A program made the translations under genes and the position numbers. DNA of 64,000 nucleotides, from positions 1 to 64,000 of the forward strand of contig NZ_JBELAU010000014.1 in assembly GCF_040253585.1 (NCBI RefSeq), written 5' to 3'. Under the pieces are notes generated by a model, which worked only from the letters and a program-made list of their open reading frames with translations, was not told the origin of the DNA and searched no databases. This document shows, piece by piece, positions 1 through 10,118 of the stretch; the first letter of the stretch is position 1; each line of letters opens with the position of its first letter. This DNA comes from Emticicia sp040253585 (GTDB lineage Bacteria > Bacteroidota > Bacteroidia > Cytophagales > Spirosomataceae).

Positions 1-3000
1 GGTTGGAATTGCATTTACTGTAACCGTTGCTGTTGAAGTAGCATCGCATAATTTAGTTCCACCAATAATAAACTCTGTGAAATTAAGAATACTTTCTCCA
101 CTCAAGGTATTCGCTCCAGCCAAAAACACATACCTAACTTCTGTACCAATAACATTTGGAGCTGGGGTTGCAGCCAAAACACCATCACCAGTACTATTCA
201 GGACATTACTTTGATAAACCATTGTTCCGTTTCGCCAAACTTGCATCACACCACCTTCTCCTCTATCTGTACAACAATCATTTCTTCTGTCAACACTTAG
301 ATTTGTAACTAAGACACTTCCTCCTAAATTATAGGCTATGCCCCAATCAGCACCTGCTGTTGTGCGTGAAGCATGAAAAGTTTCGGCATTTAGGTTATCT
401 ACGCCATCAAATAAACTTGCTGGACCTCCAAAAGAATTAGTGGCATTTATCAGGCTGAAATTTGCCGCATTAAAACTTGTTACGTTGGTAATTAAACTCG
501 TGTTTGTTACATTATTTTGATAAACTGTTACCGAATAACTTGTAGTTGTAGCTGGATTTACTGAAATAGCGGCACTCGTTGAACCATTGCTCCAAATGTA
601 ATAACTTCCACCTGAAGCGGTTAATGTTGTCGATGAACCATTGCAGATGGTTGTTACTCCCGAAATCGAAGGCGTTGGAAGGTTACTTACAGTTACTAAT
701 GTAGTTGCAGACGCTACACAACCATCACTATTCGTTACAGTTACGCTGTATGTTCCAGCCATTGCTGTTGTTGTTGCATTTCTTGTCGGATTCTGTAAAG
801 TTGAAGCAAAACTATTTGGGCCAGTCCAATTATATGTTAGCCCCGAGCCTCCAGAAGCAGTTACACTTAAATCAATTGTATTGCCAATACATTCACTGTC
901 TCCTAAAATTTTTGTAATAGTTACAGCAGGTTTTATGGTAGCGACAACTGCAGTACGTGGACTCGTACAACCAACAGTATTACATTCTACATAATAGGTT
1001 GTGGTAGTTGATAAACTTGGTGTAGAAAAATTACTCCCAACTTCAACGGCAATACCACCAGCATTTGCTGTGTACCAATAATATGTGCCTGTACAACCAC
1101 TTGCCGAAAGCGTAACCGAGCCAGTACCACAGCGAGCAGCACCAGTACCTGTTGGGGCTGATAGTGGTAGTGTACAAACAGTAGTGTTAAAATTATAACA
1201 CTTAAAATATAAAGAATTTAAACGTTTTTCATCACTATTTCCTGGAGCAGTATCACCGAAATCAGATGTGCTACCATTCCAATCACCACCGTAAGTAACC
1301 GTAATACTGGTCGGATTAACATAGGCATAAGAGACCATCGCATCTAAAGCCAATTCATTGATACCAGCATAAGTCGTTAATGGGCCTTTTGCTTTCAAAG
1401 CTCCACTTAAAGTCAATGATGAAGGTGTTTGGAGTTGGTAACTCTGGTAATTGCTGGCCTGAATAAATTCTCTTACTTCATTTGTACTACCATCAATATC
1501 CAAACCTGTGGCTAATAAATTAGGAATTGCCTTTGGTGTTGTTGTCCCTGACTGAACGAAATCAAATTTAAAAGTGATTGATTTCTCACCTGCTGCATCA
1601 AACGACCCACCCCCATTTATCCAGTTATAATCTATCATTGGTTGAAAAGCCGCATCATAACCACCATAAGTGGCAGCAGGAATATCTAAATCCACAATCG
1701 CAACATCTGTGTGTGACCTACTCAAAATCGTTACGATGGCATCAGTGCCAGTCGTTACATTACTAAACCTATATTGAGCATTATTTGCTAATGCAGTACC
1801 AGAAATAAGTGTTGGATTTGAGAAATTTAATGTAGAAACTAAACTACAATCTATATCACCTGGGTCGTAGTTATTGATTACAACTTGTGTTGTAGCAGTA
1901 GCCGTACAACCATTTGTATTTACTGTAACGGTATAAACGCCTGCATCTAAAGCTGTAATATTGGCACTCGAAACATCTTGTTGAGTTGAGTTAAATCCAT
2001 TAGGGCCTACCCAATTATAAGTTGTACCACCCGTCGAAAATAAATTGAGCGTTCCACCAACAACTATTGGTGAATTTGAAGAAGCAGTAGCTGTTGGTAT
2101 TGCGTTAATGGTTGCAACGGCCGTCGCACGGCTACTCGTACAACTCCCAACCGTACAATCAACAAAATAATTAGTTGTGGCAGAAATACTTGGCGTTGTG
2201 TAAGTAGCACCTGTACCCAAACTTGTCCCCCCCGAAGATACATTATACCAATTATACACGCCCGAACAACCCGAACCAGTTAAAACTACTGTTCCCGAAC
2301 CGCAACGGCTTCCCGAACCTGAAGGTGCAGCAGGTTGAGCATTTACAGTTGCTACGGCTGAGGTTCTTGAGCTTGCACAGCCATTCACAGTACAATCAAC
2401 AAAATATGTGGTTGTTGCTGAAATACTTGGTGTGGTGTAGGTTGATGCAGAACCAAGACTTGTTCCACCTGCGGCGGCTGCATACCAATTATATGTTCCT
2501 GTGCAACCCGAAGCCGAAACCGTTACTGTGCCAGTTCCACAACGACTACCTCCTGTGGCAGTTGGAGCTGTTGGTACAGGATTTACAGTTGCTGTAACAG
2601 CTGTTCGTGAACTAACGCAAGTACTTACAGTACAATCTACATAATATGTAGTAGTAGCAGATATACTTGGTGTGGTATAAGTTGCCGAAGAACCAAGGCT
2701 CGTGCCTCCTGCGGCGGCTGCATACCAATTATATGTTCCAGTACACCCACTTGCAGAGAGAGTAACTGTTCCTGATCCACAACGGCTTACGCCCGAAGAA
2801 GTTGGTGCTGTTATTCCACCAGAAATTGCCAATGTTATTGATGTTGTGGCCGTACAGCCTCCTGCATCTTGAATTGTAACAGTATATGTTCCTGCCGAAA
2901 GCCCATTAAAAACATTACTTGTCTGGAAAGCTCCGCTACCAATTTTATATTGGTAAACAGGAGTTGTGGTTGAGGCAGCAACATTTGGACGAAGGTATTT

Positions 3001-6000
3001 TCCTGGAATTACTTCACTTGGAGCAGTTGTAGCTTCGCCTGGTTTCGACCAGCCCAACGAAATATTATCTCCACCACCTGCTTCTTTATACAACACTTCA
3101 AAATAATATATCTGACCTGCATTCAAGCTAATAGCAGCAGTTTTCTGAGAGGTGTATTTATTCCACTCTCTATAACCAGTATAGCCATTTACGCTTGCTA
3201 AAAGCACTTTATTGGCTGGGTTTGCGTCTCCACTTCCCCAAAACTCGCTGTAATCATCAGATGCCACCCAGAAATAATATGTTCCAGTTGTTGGAGGAAC
3301 GATGTACCCCGAAATTCTTCCACCAATATTATCCATTGCATTATTATACCCTTCGGTAATACCCACAAGAGTAGATAATGAAGGAGTATTTGGATAATTA
3401 GCATTGGAAGTTAGGTTAGAAACAAGGCTTCCAGAAATTCCGTACCATAGCTGATATGTTGCATCTCCCAAACCAGTTGTTCCTCCGCTACCTGTAACAG
3501 TAATACTACCAGTTGTTGAACAAGTAGGGTCAGTTTTAGCTAAACTTAGTAATGGATTATCGGTTGAAGTTGTTACCGTAAAATTGGCATAAGTATTACA
3601 TCCGTTACCTTGGTAGCCGATGCTGTATGTGCCAGCAGCTAAATCTACGTAACTATTTCTATATTGTGTCCAAGCTCCGCCATTAATATTGGTCGAAAAG
3701 CCATCAGGTAAATTTGTTACTGTTATACTTCCTGTCGAACCAGTACATCCCGTACTTACTACTGTTGCTGTCGGAACAGTTCCATTATTTATTGTCACAT
3801 TAGCTGTTGCGGTTGCTGTACAACCATTTGCCGAAGTTACTGTAACCGTATAAACTCCTGCCATTGCAGTTGTTGCCGATGCTCTGGTAGGATTTTGAAG
3901 CGTTGATGCAAACGATGCTGGGCCAGTCCAAGAATATGTACCTCCACCAGTTGAGCCTAAAGTAATTGTTGCTCCTACACATTCAGTATCACCCGTGGCC
4001 GTAGCAGTTGGTGCAGTATTAACCGTTACGGTAGCAGAAGCAGTAGTATTTGTAGAAGTTTTTACAAGAGAAAAGTTATCAAGATATAAAATTGTTGAAG
4101 GGTCAGTCCAAGCATAAACTTGCACCCAAGCAGTTCCAGCAGGAGCAGTATTTGTTACAGTATATTCTTGAAAAGAAGTTGCGTTTATCTCAGTACTCAC
4201 ATCAGATAAACTTGTCCAAGAAGAGTTCATGAATTTAACACCCACACCAGACCAAGGAGTAGCACTACTCACTTTCCCCCAAACTTTCAATGTGAAACTC
4301 TCCCCCGCAACAGCAACATTATCTTGTGCAAAACCTCCTCCAGCGGATGACGCTGTTACTTTTACTCCGTAAGTTCCACTATACTTTTCACTTGCCACAG
4401 AAGTAATCGTTGTATAGTTCCAATTAGTCCATGCAGTTAAGTTTCCAGTCTCGAAACTCGGGTTGCTTAGGACATTTGTAGTATTGCTACAAGTTGCAGT
4501 ATAAGTTGTGGTAGTGGTTGGGTTTACAGTAATTGTCGAACCCGTTGCTCCTGTGTTCCAGGTCACTGTTCCACTACAATTATTGGCTGTAAGTGTAGCA
4601 CTTTGTCCAACGCATATAGTTGCAGGTGGCACAATCGAAAAACATACTTGACAACCAACAAGACTCACATTATCAAATTTGAGGGCGTTGTTTTGTGTCC
4701 AACCTACAATACGAATTTTAGTAGTATTAGCAGGTGTATTGCCTTCAAAATTGATGGTTTGGAAAGTTCCATCATAATTTTTTGTTACAAGAATATCGGC
4801 AGTTTTAGAGAGATAAGTTGTTCCGTTATAAAACTCCAAATACATTTTTGGGAGATTATTCACTCCGTGTTTAGCGGCATAAGCTATAAATTTATAAGGA
4901 GCATTTGCTCCGAAAGTTATATCTTGATAAGCCGTGTAAGTACCTGTCAAATCCCCAACGTTTACTTCCAAAAAGCTGCCGTAAGTTCCACCACCGCCAC
5001 GAGTTAGTTGACCATTCGAAGCAGTCCAGCCACTCATATTAGTTTCAAACTGAGGGTTTACCACCAAATTGGCAGATTCACAACTTCCCGAACAACTAAA
5101 GGTAGAATTTGCCAAAGTAATTATAATAGTTTCTTCATCACATAGTGTTCCTGTTCCACCTGTACCAGAATATCCTTTTACATTGATAGTGTACGTACCC
5201 ACACCCCATGCAGCAGCCGTAGAACCTGGATGATTGTATGGTGCTGTATTCTCTGTATTTGTAGCACTCGTTGAGCCTGTTACAGTAAATACCACACTAC
5301 CAAATGTTCCCGTTTGGGTAGTTTCAAGATTCCAACTCGAAGGAAAACTGTTAATATTGTAAGTAGTACCATTGGTCAATACAATATCTGAACTACCCAC
5401 CATATCATTGATAAGTAAACCCGTAAATGTACCTGTACAACTCGAAGAATTAACTGCAACACTCGTGGTGGCAGTTGCCGTACAACCTCCAATACTTGAA
5501 GTTACGGTATAAACTCCTGCCATTGAGGTAGTTGCATTCGATAAAGTCGGATTCTGAGTGGTTGAAGTAAAACCCAATGGCCCACTCCAACTGTAAGTTC
5601 GAGGAGATGTTGCAATAATCGAAATATCATCAATCGCAAAGTCGTTGCTTGCTCCAGAAACTTCATTATTATAGATGGCAAAAACGGCTGTTCCAGTAGT
5701 GGTAGCAGTCCAAGTTGTTGAAATTTGTTGCCAAGTGTTACATCCACCAGTCGATAAATTGGAGATTGCTCCAGTTTTTGTTCCGTTTACGCCCCACTGT
5801 AATTTAGCGGCGGGCGTACCTCCCCAAAAATCGTATGCTCTAAACGATAGCGTGTAGGTTGTTCCAGCAGTTACGTTAATAGACTGATACCAAAATCTCG
5901 AATTAGCGTTTCCATTACCATCACCAATGATCATATTTCCGCTCGGATTAGAACAATTCACAGCCCAACTCCAAACAGTTTGAGGATTAGAAGCGATATT

Positions 6001-7731
6001 GTAGCCCCCTCCGAAAGTATAATCTGATGAAAAACTATTATTCCCACTACTAAAATCTCCATTAGTTACTAACTGACCTCCACTACCCCCTGTACTGGTT
6101 GAAGTCAGATTGATTGCACTACCCGCACTTACTGGTGAGTTAGAACTTGCCGTTACTACTGGTGGAGTACAATTTGTTGAACCACCCGTAGCCGCATTCG
6201 ACAAACACATTTGGTCAAGTTTCACATAATCACCATTGGCATAAACTTCCACTCGCATATATGAAGTATTGGCAGGTGCAGTTGACGAAAATGAATAAAA
6301 GGCTAAATCATTATTTGGATCAACATCATAATCAACGTTTATTTGATTAGAGCCAATGAGTGTATTTGAACTATTATAAAAACCGAGTCGGACGTAGTGC
6401 GTAGAATTTGGATCGTGTGTTCCTCCCCAAAACGAAAGATTATAGGTTGTTCCAACAGTTGCACTTAACTGTTGCCAAAGCCAAGCATTGGTAGTTGTTG
6501 CTTGTAAATATCCATTATAGCTACCACAAACTTCATAACCTGTACCATTGTAAGCACTTCCGCCTGATGAACTCCAGCCAGTCATACCGTTTTCAAAGCT
6601 ATTATTTGTCAATAAATTTCCTGTACAAGTACAAGGGTCTGAAGTAGATAAATCACTCGCAAACTGAAAGTTATGAATTTCCCCAGTTCCCAGCTGAATC
6701 GTTTTTGCAATCAAACCTCCCTCTGTATCGCCAGTACCTGTCTTAATAAAGTTCATATTCGGGGCAAAAACAGTTCCTACCACCATACTTGCGGTATTGA
6801 GTGTGAGGTTGTAAGTTGTGCTGCCATAAAAATTCCATAATACATACGGCCCTTGTGTGCCAGTAATACCTGCCATATTTGAATTATTCCAAACAAAATT
6901 GGCAGTAATTGGCACATTGATAACTAATACCTTAGAAGCACTTGGCACAGCGGCCGTAGCAAAAGTTAATTCGGTAATATTATTGAGCGAAGCCGATGTA
7001 AGATTCAAATAATTCACTCCAGGGTTAAGTGAGTTTATTCTTACACTTTGTGCCGATGAAACTGTATTTCCAGAGATAGCTACATTGCTTGAATTATACA
7101 ACTGTACATTATTCGTTCTGCTACCAAGTGTCGTTGAAGTCGAACGATAAGTATTAAAAAGCGTCGTAAAATCAAAACCAACTGTCTGGAAAACATTAGT
7201 TGGCTGATTTACAGACCCTTCTATTCTTTTGGCATTGTTGTAGGAAGTGCCAGTTGGTAAAACTTGTGTTAGTCCTGTCCCTCCATTATTGCTTGTGATT
7301 GACCCAGTACTACTGCCAACATGAATATAATTTCCATCGTTTACTCTCAATACTCCATTAGTCCAAGTGATACCACCTTTGACCAACAATCCAGTTGGTG
7401 TAGAGCCGTCACCCGTAAAAACATACGAGCCAGTATTATCCATGTTTATCTCACCTAAAGAAGAAGAGTTGATAATCAAGTTACCACCAACTGCCAAAGG
7501 ACCATGAATATGATGAGAATTTGTAGAGGTAAAATTTCCTTCGCTTAAAACCTGAAAACTTTGATTACCAGCTATTGGATTTTGAGAAAATGTATGTAGT
7601 GAAGAAAAAAGCAAGAATACAAACGGGACTACACTGCTCAGCTTTTTAAAAGCAGACCATAGTACTAAATCCTGAATTGAAAGAATACAAATTCGGGCTT
7701 GAGCAAAAGTATGTTTTGTTGTTAAGGACAC
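1..7731 (-). CDS. Giant secreted multidomain surface protein (3' end outside window)
   Basis: An open frame runs on the minus strand from a GTG at 7731 to the window edge without a stop, so at least 2577 residues are present and the C-terminus is missing. A hydrophobic signal segment (about residues 30-50) ends TFSQ. Then follow, in order: a choice-of-anchor-A-like domain (about 50-355), jelly-roll/CBM-like modules with N-x-S/Q-FE-x-G/N openings (about 365-515, 545-700, 880-1030, 1085-1225), PKD/Ig-like units with SW[ST]GP and GVYTVTV motifs, a PA14-like domain (about 1445-1575, GTYYFWVASDDYSE), three tandem Ig_7/CHU-type repeats of about 80 residues (about 1640-1877, NWYAAAAGGTSLGS) with a degenerate fourth, and a discoidin-like module near 2410-2555. 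This suggests a carbohydrate-binding adhesin or large type IX secretion substrate; the sorting domain would be outside the window. No catalytic domain is evident. The GTG start is the only usual start codon in frame before the signal peptide. Confidence 0.85.
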   Translation of the reverse strand, partial: MSLTTKHTFAQARICILSIQDLVLWSAFKKLSSVVPFVFLLFSSLHTFSQNPIAGNQSFQVLSEGNFTSTNSHHIHGPLAVGGNLIINSSSLGEINMDNTGSYVFTGDGSTPTGLLVKGGITWTNGVLRVNDGNYIHVGSSTGSITSNNGGTGLTQVLPTGTSYNNAKRIEGSVNQPTNVFQTVGFDFTTLFNTYRSTSTTLGSRTNNVQLYNSSNVAISGNTVSSAQSVRINSLNPGVNYLNLTSASLNNITELTFATAAVPSASKVLVINVPITANFVWNNSNMAGITGTQGPYVLWNFYGSTTYNLTLNTASMVVGTVFAPNMNFIKTGTGDTEGGLIAKTIQLGTGEIHNFQFASDLSTSDPCTCTGNLLTNNSFENGMTGWSSSGGSAYNGTGYEVCGSYNGYLQATTTNAWLWQQLSATVGTTYNLSFWGGTHDPNSTHYVRLGFYNSSNTLIGSNQINVDYDVDPNNDLAFYSFSSTAPANTSYMRVEVYANGDYVKLDQMCLSNAATGGSTNCTPPVVTASSNSPVSAGSAINLTSTSTGGSGGQLVTNGDFSSGNNSFSSDYTFGGGYNIASNPQTVWSWAVNCSNPSGNMIIGDGNGNANSRFWYQSINVTAGTTYTLSFRAYDFWGGTPAAKLQWGVNGTKTGAISNLSTGGCNTWQQISTTWTATTTGTAVFAIYNNEVSGASNDFAIDDISIIATSPRTYSWSGPLGFTSTTQNPTLSNATTSMAGVYTVTSSIGGCTATATTSVAVNSSSCTGTFTGLLINDMVGSSDIVLTNGTTYNINSFPSSWNLETTQTGTFGSVVFTVTGSTSATNTENTAPYNHPGSTAAAWGVGTYTINVKGYSGTGGTGTLCDEETIIITLANSTFSCSGSCESANLVVNPQFETNMSGWTASNGQLTRGGGGTYGSFLEVNVGDLTGTYTAYQDITFGANAPYKFIAYAAKHGVNNLPKMYLEFYNGTTYLSKTADILVTKNYDGTFQTINFEGNTPANTTKIRIVGWTQNNALKFDNVSLVGCQVCFSIVPPATICVGQSATLTANNCSGTVTWNTGATGSTITVNPTTTTTYTATCSNTTNVLSNPSFETGNLTAWTNWNYTTITSVASEKYSGTYGVKVTASSAGGGFAQDNVAVAGESFTLKVWGKVSSATPWSGVGVKFMNSSWTSLSDVSTEINATSFQEYTVTNTAPAGTAWVQVYAWTDPSTILYLDNFSLVKTSTNTTASATVTVNTAPTATATGDTECVGATITLGSTGGGTYSWTGPASFASTLQNPTRASATTAMAGVYTVTVTSANGCTATATANVTINNGTVPTATVVSTGCTGSTGSITVTNLPDGFSTNINGGAWTQYRNSYVDLAAGTYSIGYQGNGCNTYANFTVTTSTDNPLLSLAKTDPTCSTTGSITVTGSGGTTGLGDATYQLWYGISGSLVSNLTSNANYPNTPSLSTLVGITEGYNNAMDNIGGRISGYIVPPTTGTYYFWVASDDYSEFWGSGDANPANKVLLASVNGYTGYREWNKYTSQKTAAISLNAGQIYYFEVLYKEAGGGDNISLGWSKPGEATTAPSEVIPGKYLRPNVAASTTTPVYQYKIGSGAFQTSNVFNGLSAGTYTVTIQDAGGCTATTSITLAISGGITAPTSSGVSRCGSGTVTLSASGCTGTYNWYAAAAGGTSLGSSATYTTPSISATTTYYVDCTVSTCVSSRTAVTATVNPVPTAPTATGGSRCGTGTVTVSASGCTGTYNWYAAAAGGTSLGSASTYTTPSISATTTYFVDCTVNGCASSRTSAVATVNAQPAAPSGSGSRCGSGTVVLTGSGCSGVYNWYNVSSGGTSLGTGATYTTPSISATTNYFVDCTVGSCTSSRATAVATINAIPTATASSNSPIVVGGTLNLFSTGGTTYNWVGPNGFNSTQQDVSSANITALDAGVYTVTVNTNGCTATATTQVVINNYDPGDIDCSLVSTLNFSNPTLISGTALANNAQYRFSNVTTGTDAIVTILSRSHTDVAIVDLDIPAATYGGYDAAFQPMIDYNWINGGGSFDAAGEKSITFKFDFVQSGTTTPKAIPNLLATGLDIDGSTNEVREFIQASNYQSYQLQTPSSLTLSGALKAKGPLTTYAGINELALDAMVSYAYVNPTSITVTYGGDWNGSTSDFGDTAPGNSDEKRLNSLYFKCYNFNTTVCTLPLSAPTGTGAARCGTGSVTLSASGCTGTYYWYTANAGGIAVEVGSNFSTPSLSTTTTYYVECNTVGCTSPRTAVVATIKPAVTITKILGDSECIGNTIDLSVTASGGSGLTYNWTGPNSFASTLQNPTRNATTTAMAGTYSVTVTNSDGCVASATTLVTVSNLPTPSISGVTTICNGSSTTLTASGGSYYIWSNGSTSAAISVNPATTTSYSVTVYQNNVTNTSLITNVTSFNAANFSLINATNSFGGPASLFDGVDNLNAETFHASRTTAGADWGIAYNLGGSVLVTNLSVDRRNDCCTDRGEGGVMQVWRNGTMVYQSNVLNSTGDGVLAATPAPNVIGTEVRYVFLAGANTLSGESILNFTEFIIGGTKLCDATSTATVTVNAIPT
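2100..2815 (-). repeat. Three tandem ~240-bp coding repeats (Ig_7/CHU-type units)
   Basis: Within the giant gene, three consecutive units of about 240 bp encode the same 80-residue pattern: RCGSGTV, then SGCTGTYNWY, then GGTSLG, then TYTTPSISATTTY, then a VDCTV segment with paired cysteines. The first two units are the most alike at DNA level; a diverged fourth copy lies near 930-1170. They look like recently duplicated Ig-like stalk domains and are a likely site of recombination and copy-number variation. Confidence 0.85.
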
Positions 7732-8066
7732 TTATATTCTATAACTTATACGTTTAAATCGGAATGCAAAATATCAATTAGGTATTATAACATTGTACAC
7801 TACCTAATATATATAATAGCAAAACTTATGCCATAAGTTATTGAGTGGTATCATATTTGGTGTAATAATTTATTAATCAGCTCATTATTCAACAAATGAG
7901 CCTTTATTTGATAAATAGTTCAATAAGGGAAAAGTTGGTATAGAGTTTGACGAATTACAATTTTTGAAAAAGCTGATATTTTAAAGTTCCTATTTTCAAG
8001 GAAAATCAACAAAAAACGCATGATATATTGCTATACCATGCGTTCTGAAATTAAAGTAATTCGTCA
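7732..8066. other. 335-bp intergenic region with a palindrome and no gene
   Basis: No coding frame of note is present. The region holds the terminator of the yceI-like gene (8009-8044) and the upstream region of the giant gene. A 7-bp inverted repeat AACTTAT-GCC-ATAAGTT lies at 7823-7839, and a second AACTTAT half-site occurs at 7743-7749, closer to the GTG start. These may be regulator sites for the giant gene. No exact TAnnTTTG box was found here on the minus strand. Confidence 0.5.
8009..8044 (-). terminator. Rho-independent terminator after the YceI gene
   Basis: Arms AACGCATG (8015-8022) and CATGCGTT (8037-8044) form a hairpin. Read on the minus strand it is followed by a T-rich tract (TTTTTTGTTG), 22 bp past the stop codon of the YceI-family gene. 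Confidence 0.75.
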
Positions 8067-8639
8067 TTATTTCTTCTGAAATTCGCCCGTTGCACGAATC
8101 GAAATTTCATCACCAACCATCACCGTTGCGAGTTTTCCACCAATACCAAAATCACTTCTCTTGATAGTGGTAGTGGCTTTTATTCCCAATTGTGGAATCT
8201 TATTACTGGGGTTTGGATGTGCCATCGGGCCGTTCATCGTTACATCCAGAGTGATTGGTTTTGTCACACCCTTAATCGTCATATTTCCTTCCATTTTGTA
8301 TTTATTTCCTGCTATTTTCGTAAATTTTGTACTTTTAAAACTTATCGCAGGAAATTTTTCTACATCAAACATATCTTCACTTTTGAGGTGATTATCACGC
8401 ATTTCGAGGTCGGTATTGATACTGCCTGACTCTATCGTAATTTCAAAAACAGCATCTGATAAATCATCTTTTGCAGCTGTAATTTTACCATCAAATTTCT
8501 TAAAATAACCATCTACTTCCGACAATCCATGATGCTCGGCAATGAAGGCAAACTTGGTATGCCCTTTGTCGATTGACCATTGAGCAGAAGAGGCAAAAGA
8601 TGCCACCAAAAATGAGAGAACTAACGCTGTTTTTTTCAT
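8067..8639 (-). CDS. YceI family periplasmic protein
   Basis: 190 residues, the usual size for the YceI (polyprenoid-binding, lipocalin-like beta-barrel) family. A signal peptide (1-19, ending ASSAQ) is followed by the family opening W-x-I-D-x-x-H-x-x-x-x-F (WSIDKGHTKFAF). Later come DMRDNHLKS-like and FDVEKFPAISFKST segments and the C-terminal SDFGIGG-x-VGDEISI pattern, all typical. Family members bind long-chain isoprenoid or amphipathic lipids in the periplasm; the ligand here is not known. It lies 37 bp downstream of the BNR/sialidase-fold gene on the same strand and is probably co-transcribed with it; a terminator follows. The call to the family is firm, the role is not. Confidence 0.93.
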   Translation of the reverse strand: MKKTALVLSFLVASFASSAQWSIDKGHTKFAFIAEHHGLSEVDGYFKKFDGKITAAKDDLSDAVFEITIESGSINTDLEMRDNHLKSEDMFDVEKFPAISFKSTKFTKIAGNKYKMEGNMTIKGVTKPITLDVTMNGPMAHPNPSNKIPQLGIKATTTIKRSDFGIGGKLATVMVGDEISIRATGEFQKK

Positions 8640-8676
8640 GTTTTTTTAGTTAAAAAATAGGTTTGTAAAATATTAA

Positions 8677-9945
8677 TTAAAGAGAAAGTGAACTTACTTT
8701 TAGTTGATTCTTTTTGCTGGCCTGCTTTACTTCATAAGCCACAAGCACTTGATTATCAACATTTAATGCAACAGAATTAGTAGCGTTTGCCGAACCCTCA
8801 ACCCAGATCGTTTCCGAGACTTTATTATTATTTATTTTTCTATAAGCAAGCTTTGAAACGTTGTTTTCAGTGTTTTGTTCCCAGAGCATCACCGTTGATT
8901 TTGGAGACTCAACTAAGTATGGATTTTTTGCTGAAGCATCTTCCAAAACAAAGAGTTTTTTGCCTTCACGAGTGGCCAATCTCACGCCCGATTCGGTTTC
9001 TGCTCCCGAAAACCACGCAACTAAAGCCGACTTTCCATAGGTACTCGAAACCGCTCCACTGTGCGGGCAACCGTTGATTTTCCAGCCATCGTTATGAATG
9101 ATTTCTGGCTTCGAGAAAGTAGCACCATTATCAGTTGAAACCATGCGTGCCATATCTCTGATGTTATCGTTATTGTCTCTATAAATTACGTTTAAAGCTC
9201 CATCGGCATCAATTAACATGTTGATTGGGCAACAGTCACAAACAACTGGGTCGATGAGTTTTTCGGGTTGCATTTCGCCATTTTTTGTTACAACCAAACG
9301 CAAATCACGCTCTTCGTGCTTGGTACTATTGGCAACGTCTTTCAAATAAACCACCGCAATTTCATCGTTAGACATCACGATTGCATCAAAAAATCCTCTT
9401 ACAATTCCTTGTTTTGGGTCTGAATCGACCGCAGCTGGCGAAGTCCAAGTTGAACCACCATCTTTCGACGTACAATATACGATGTTCGACGAACGACCAC
9501 CTCTACCACCACCGCCTGCTTGTGGAGCAGAATTATTGATAAAAACCGCCACCAAACTACCATCTTTTTTGGCAAGCACCCTGGCACGCATCATGCGACT
9601 ATTACCAATGCCATTACCGCTATAAATCGTTTTCTTGTCTCCAAAAGTTTTGCCATTATCTTTCGAGAAAGCCACACAAAAAGATGTAACGCCTTGCAAA
9701 TCTTTTTCTGTCCACGAAAGCATTACTTCGCCTTTCGCAGTTTTAGCGAGCAATGGCATCGTGTAAGCTTTTGTTGTATCGTTTTCAAAAGCATTAAAGC
9801 TATTATCGGAGGCAATTGCCTGATAATCAACTTCATTTGGCATAACTATGCACATTGTCATTGCCTGATTATCGGCATTTTTAGTAGCAAAATTTGCCCA
9901 TAAACTAATCAGCAAGAGCGGTAAAGTGAAAATTAATTTTATCAT
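8677..9945 (-). CDS. Secreted BNR/sialidase-fold protein with CDCCP motif
   Basis: About 422 residues from the ATG at 9945; a TTG 24 bp upstream (9969) would only add eight residues before the signal peptide, so the ATG is preferred. The N-terminus is a signal sequence (IKLIFTLPLLLISLWA). Three Asp-boxes mark a six-bladed sialidase-type propeller: SKDNGKTF (about 94-101), SKDGGSTW (160-167) and STDNGATF (270-277). A glycine-rich loop (GGGGRGGRSS) lies near 144. Sialidase activity cannot be assumed: a clear arginine triad is not recognisable. Unusually, residues 236-240 read CDCCP, a cysteine cluster that could bind a metal or form disulfides. The gene precedes the YceI gene, so both products probably act in the periplasm. 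Confidence 0.8.
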   Translation of the reverse strand: MIKLIFTLPLLLISLWANFATKNADNQAMTMCIVMPNEVDYQAIASDNSFNAFENDTTKAYTMPLLAKTAKGEVMLSWTEKDLQGVTSFCVAFSKDNGKTFGDKKTIYSGNGIGNSRMMRARVLAKKDGSLVAVFINNSAPQAGGGGRGGRSSNIVYCTSKDGGSTWTSPAAVDSDPKQGIVRGFFDAIVMSNDEIAVVYLKDVANSTKHEERDLRLVVTKNGEMQPEKLIDPVVCDCCPINMLIDADGALNVIYRDNNDNIRDMARMVSTDNGATFSKPEIIHNDGWKINGCPHSGAVSSTYGKSALVAWFSGAETESGVRLATREGKKLFVLEDASAKNPYLVESPKSTVMLWEQNTENNVSKLAYRKINNNKVSETIWVEGSANATNSVALNVDNQVLVAYEVKQASKKNQLKVSSLSL

Positions 9946-10118
9946 TTTTGGTATTATTTTGCGGTGCAATTATTTATTGTAACTCAAAATTAATAATTCA
10001 AAAATAAGAAATAGCGACAATTATACACATTGGGGAGAATAATCGACAGACAGGTTCAAATTGGTCATTTGTTCGATAATAAGGCCTTATTTATCGACGA
10101 TTTGGCAAAGTATCGCTT

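Noticed and set aside
641..994. Plus-strand open frames in the first 7.5 kb (also 705-917, 1578-1766, 2223-2597, 4603-5007, 5675-5857)
   Set aside because: They are antisense to the giant minus-strand gene, and their translations lack any family pattern; the long repeated coding frame explains the region.
2100..2815. Tandem repeats that might be a CRISPR array
   Set aside because: The unit is about 240 bp, in frame, without spacers, and encodes a recognisable Ig-like domain.
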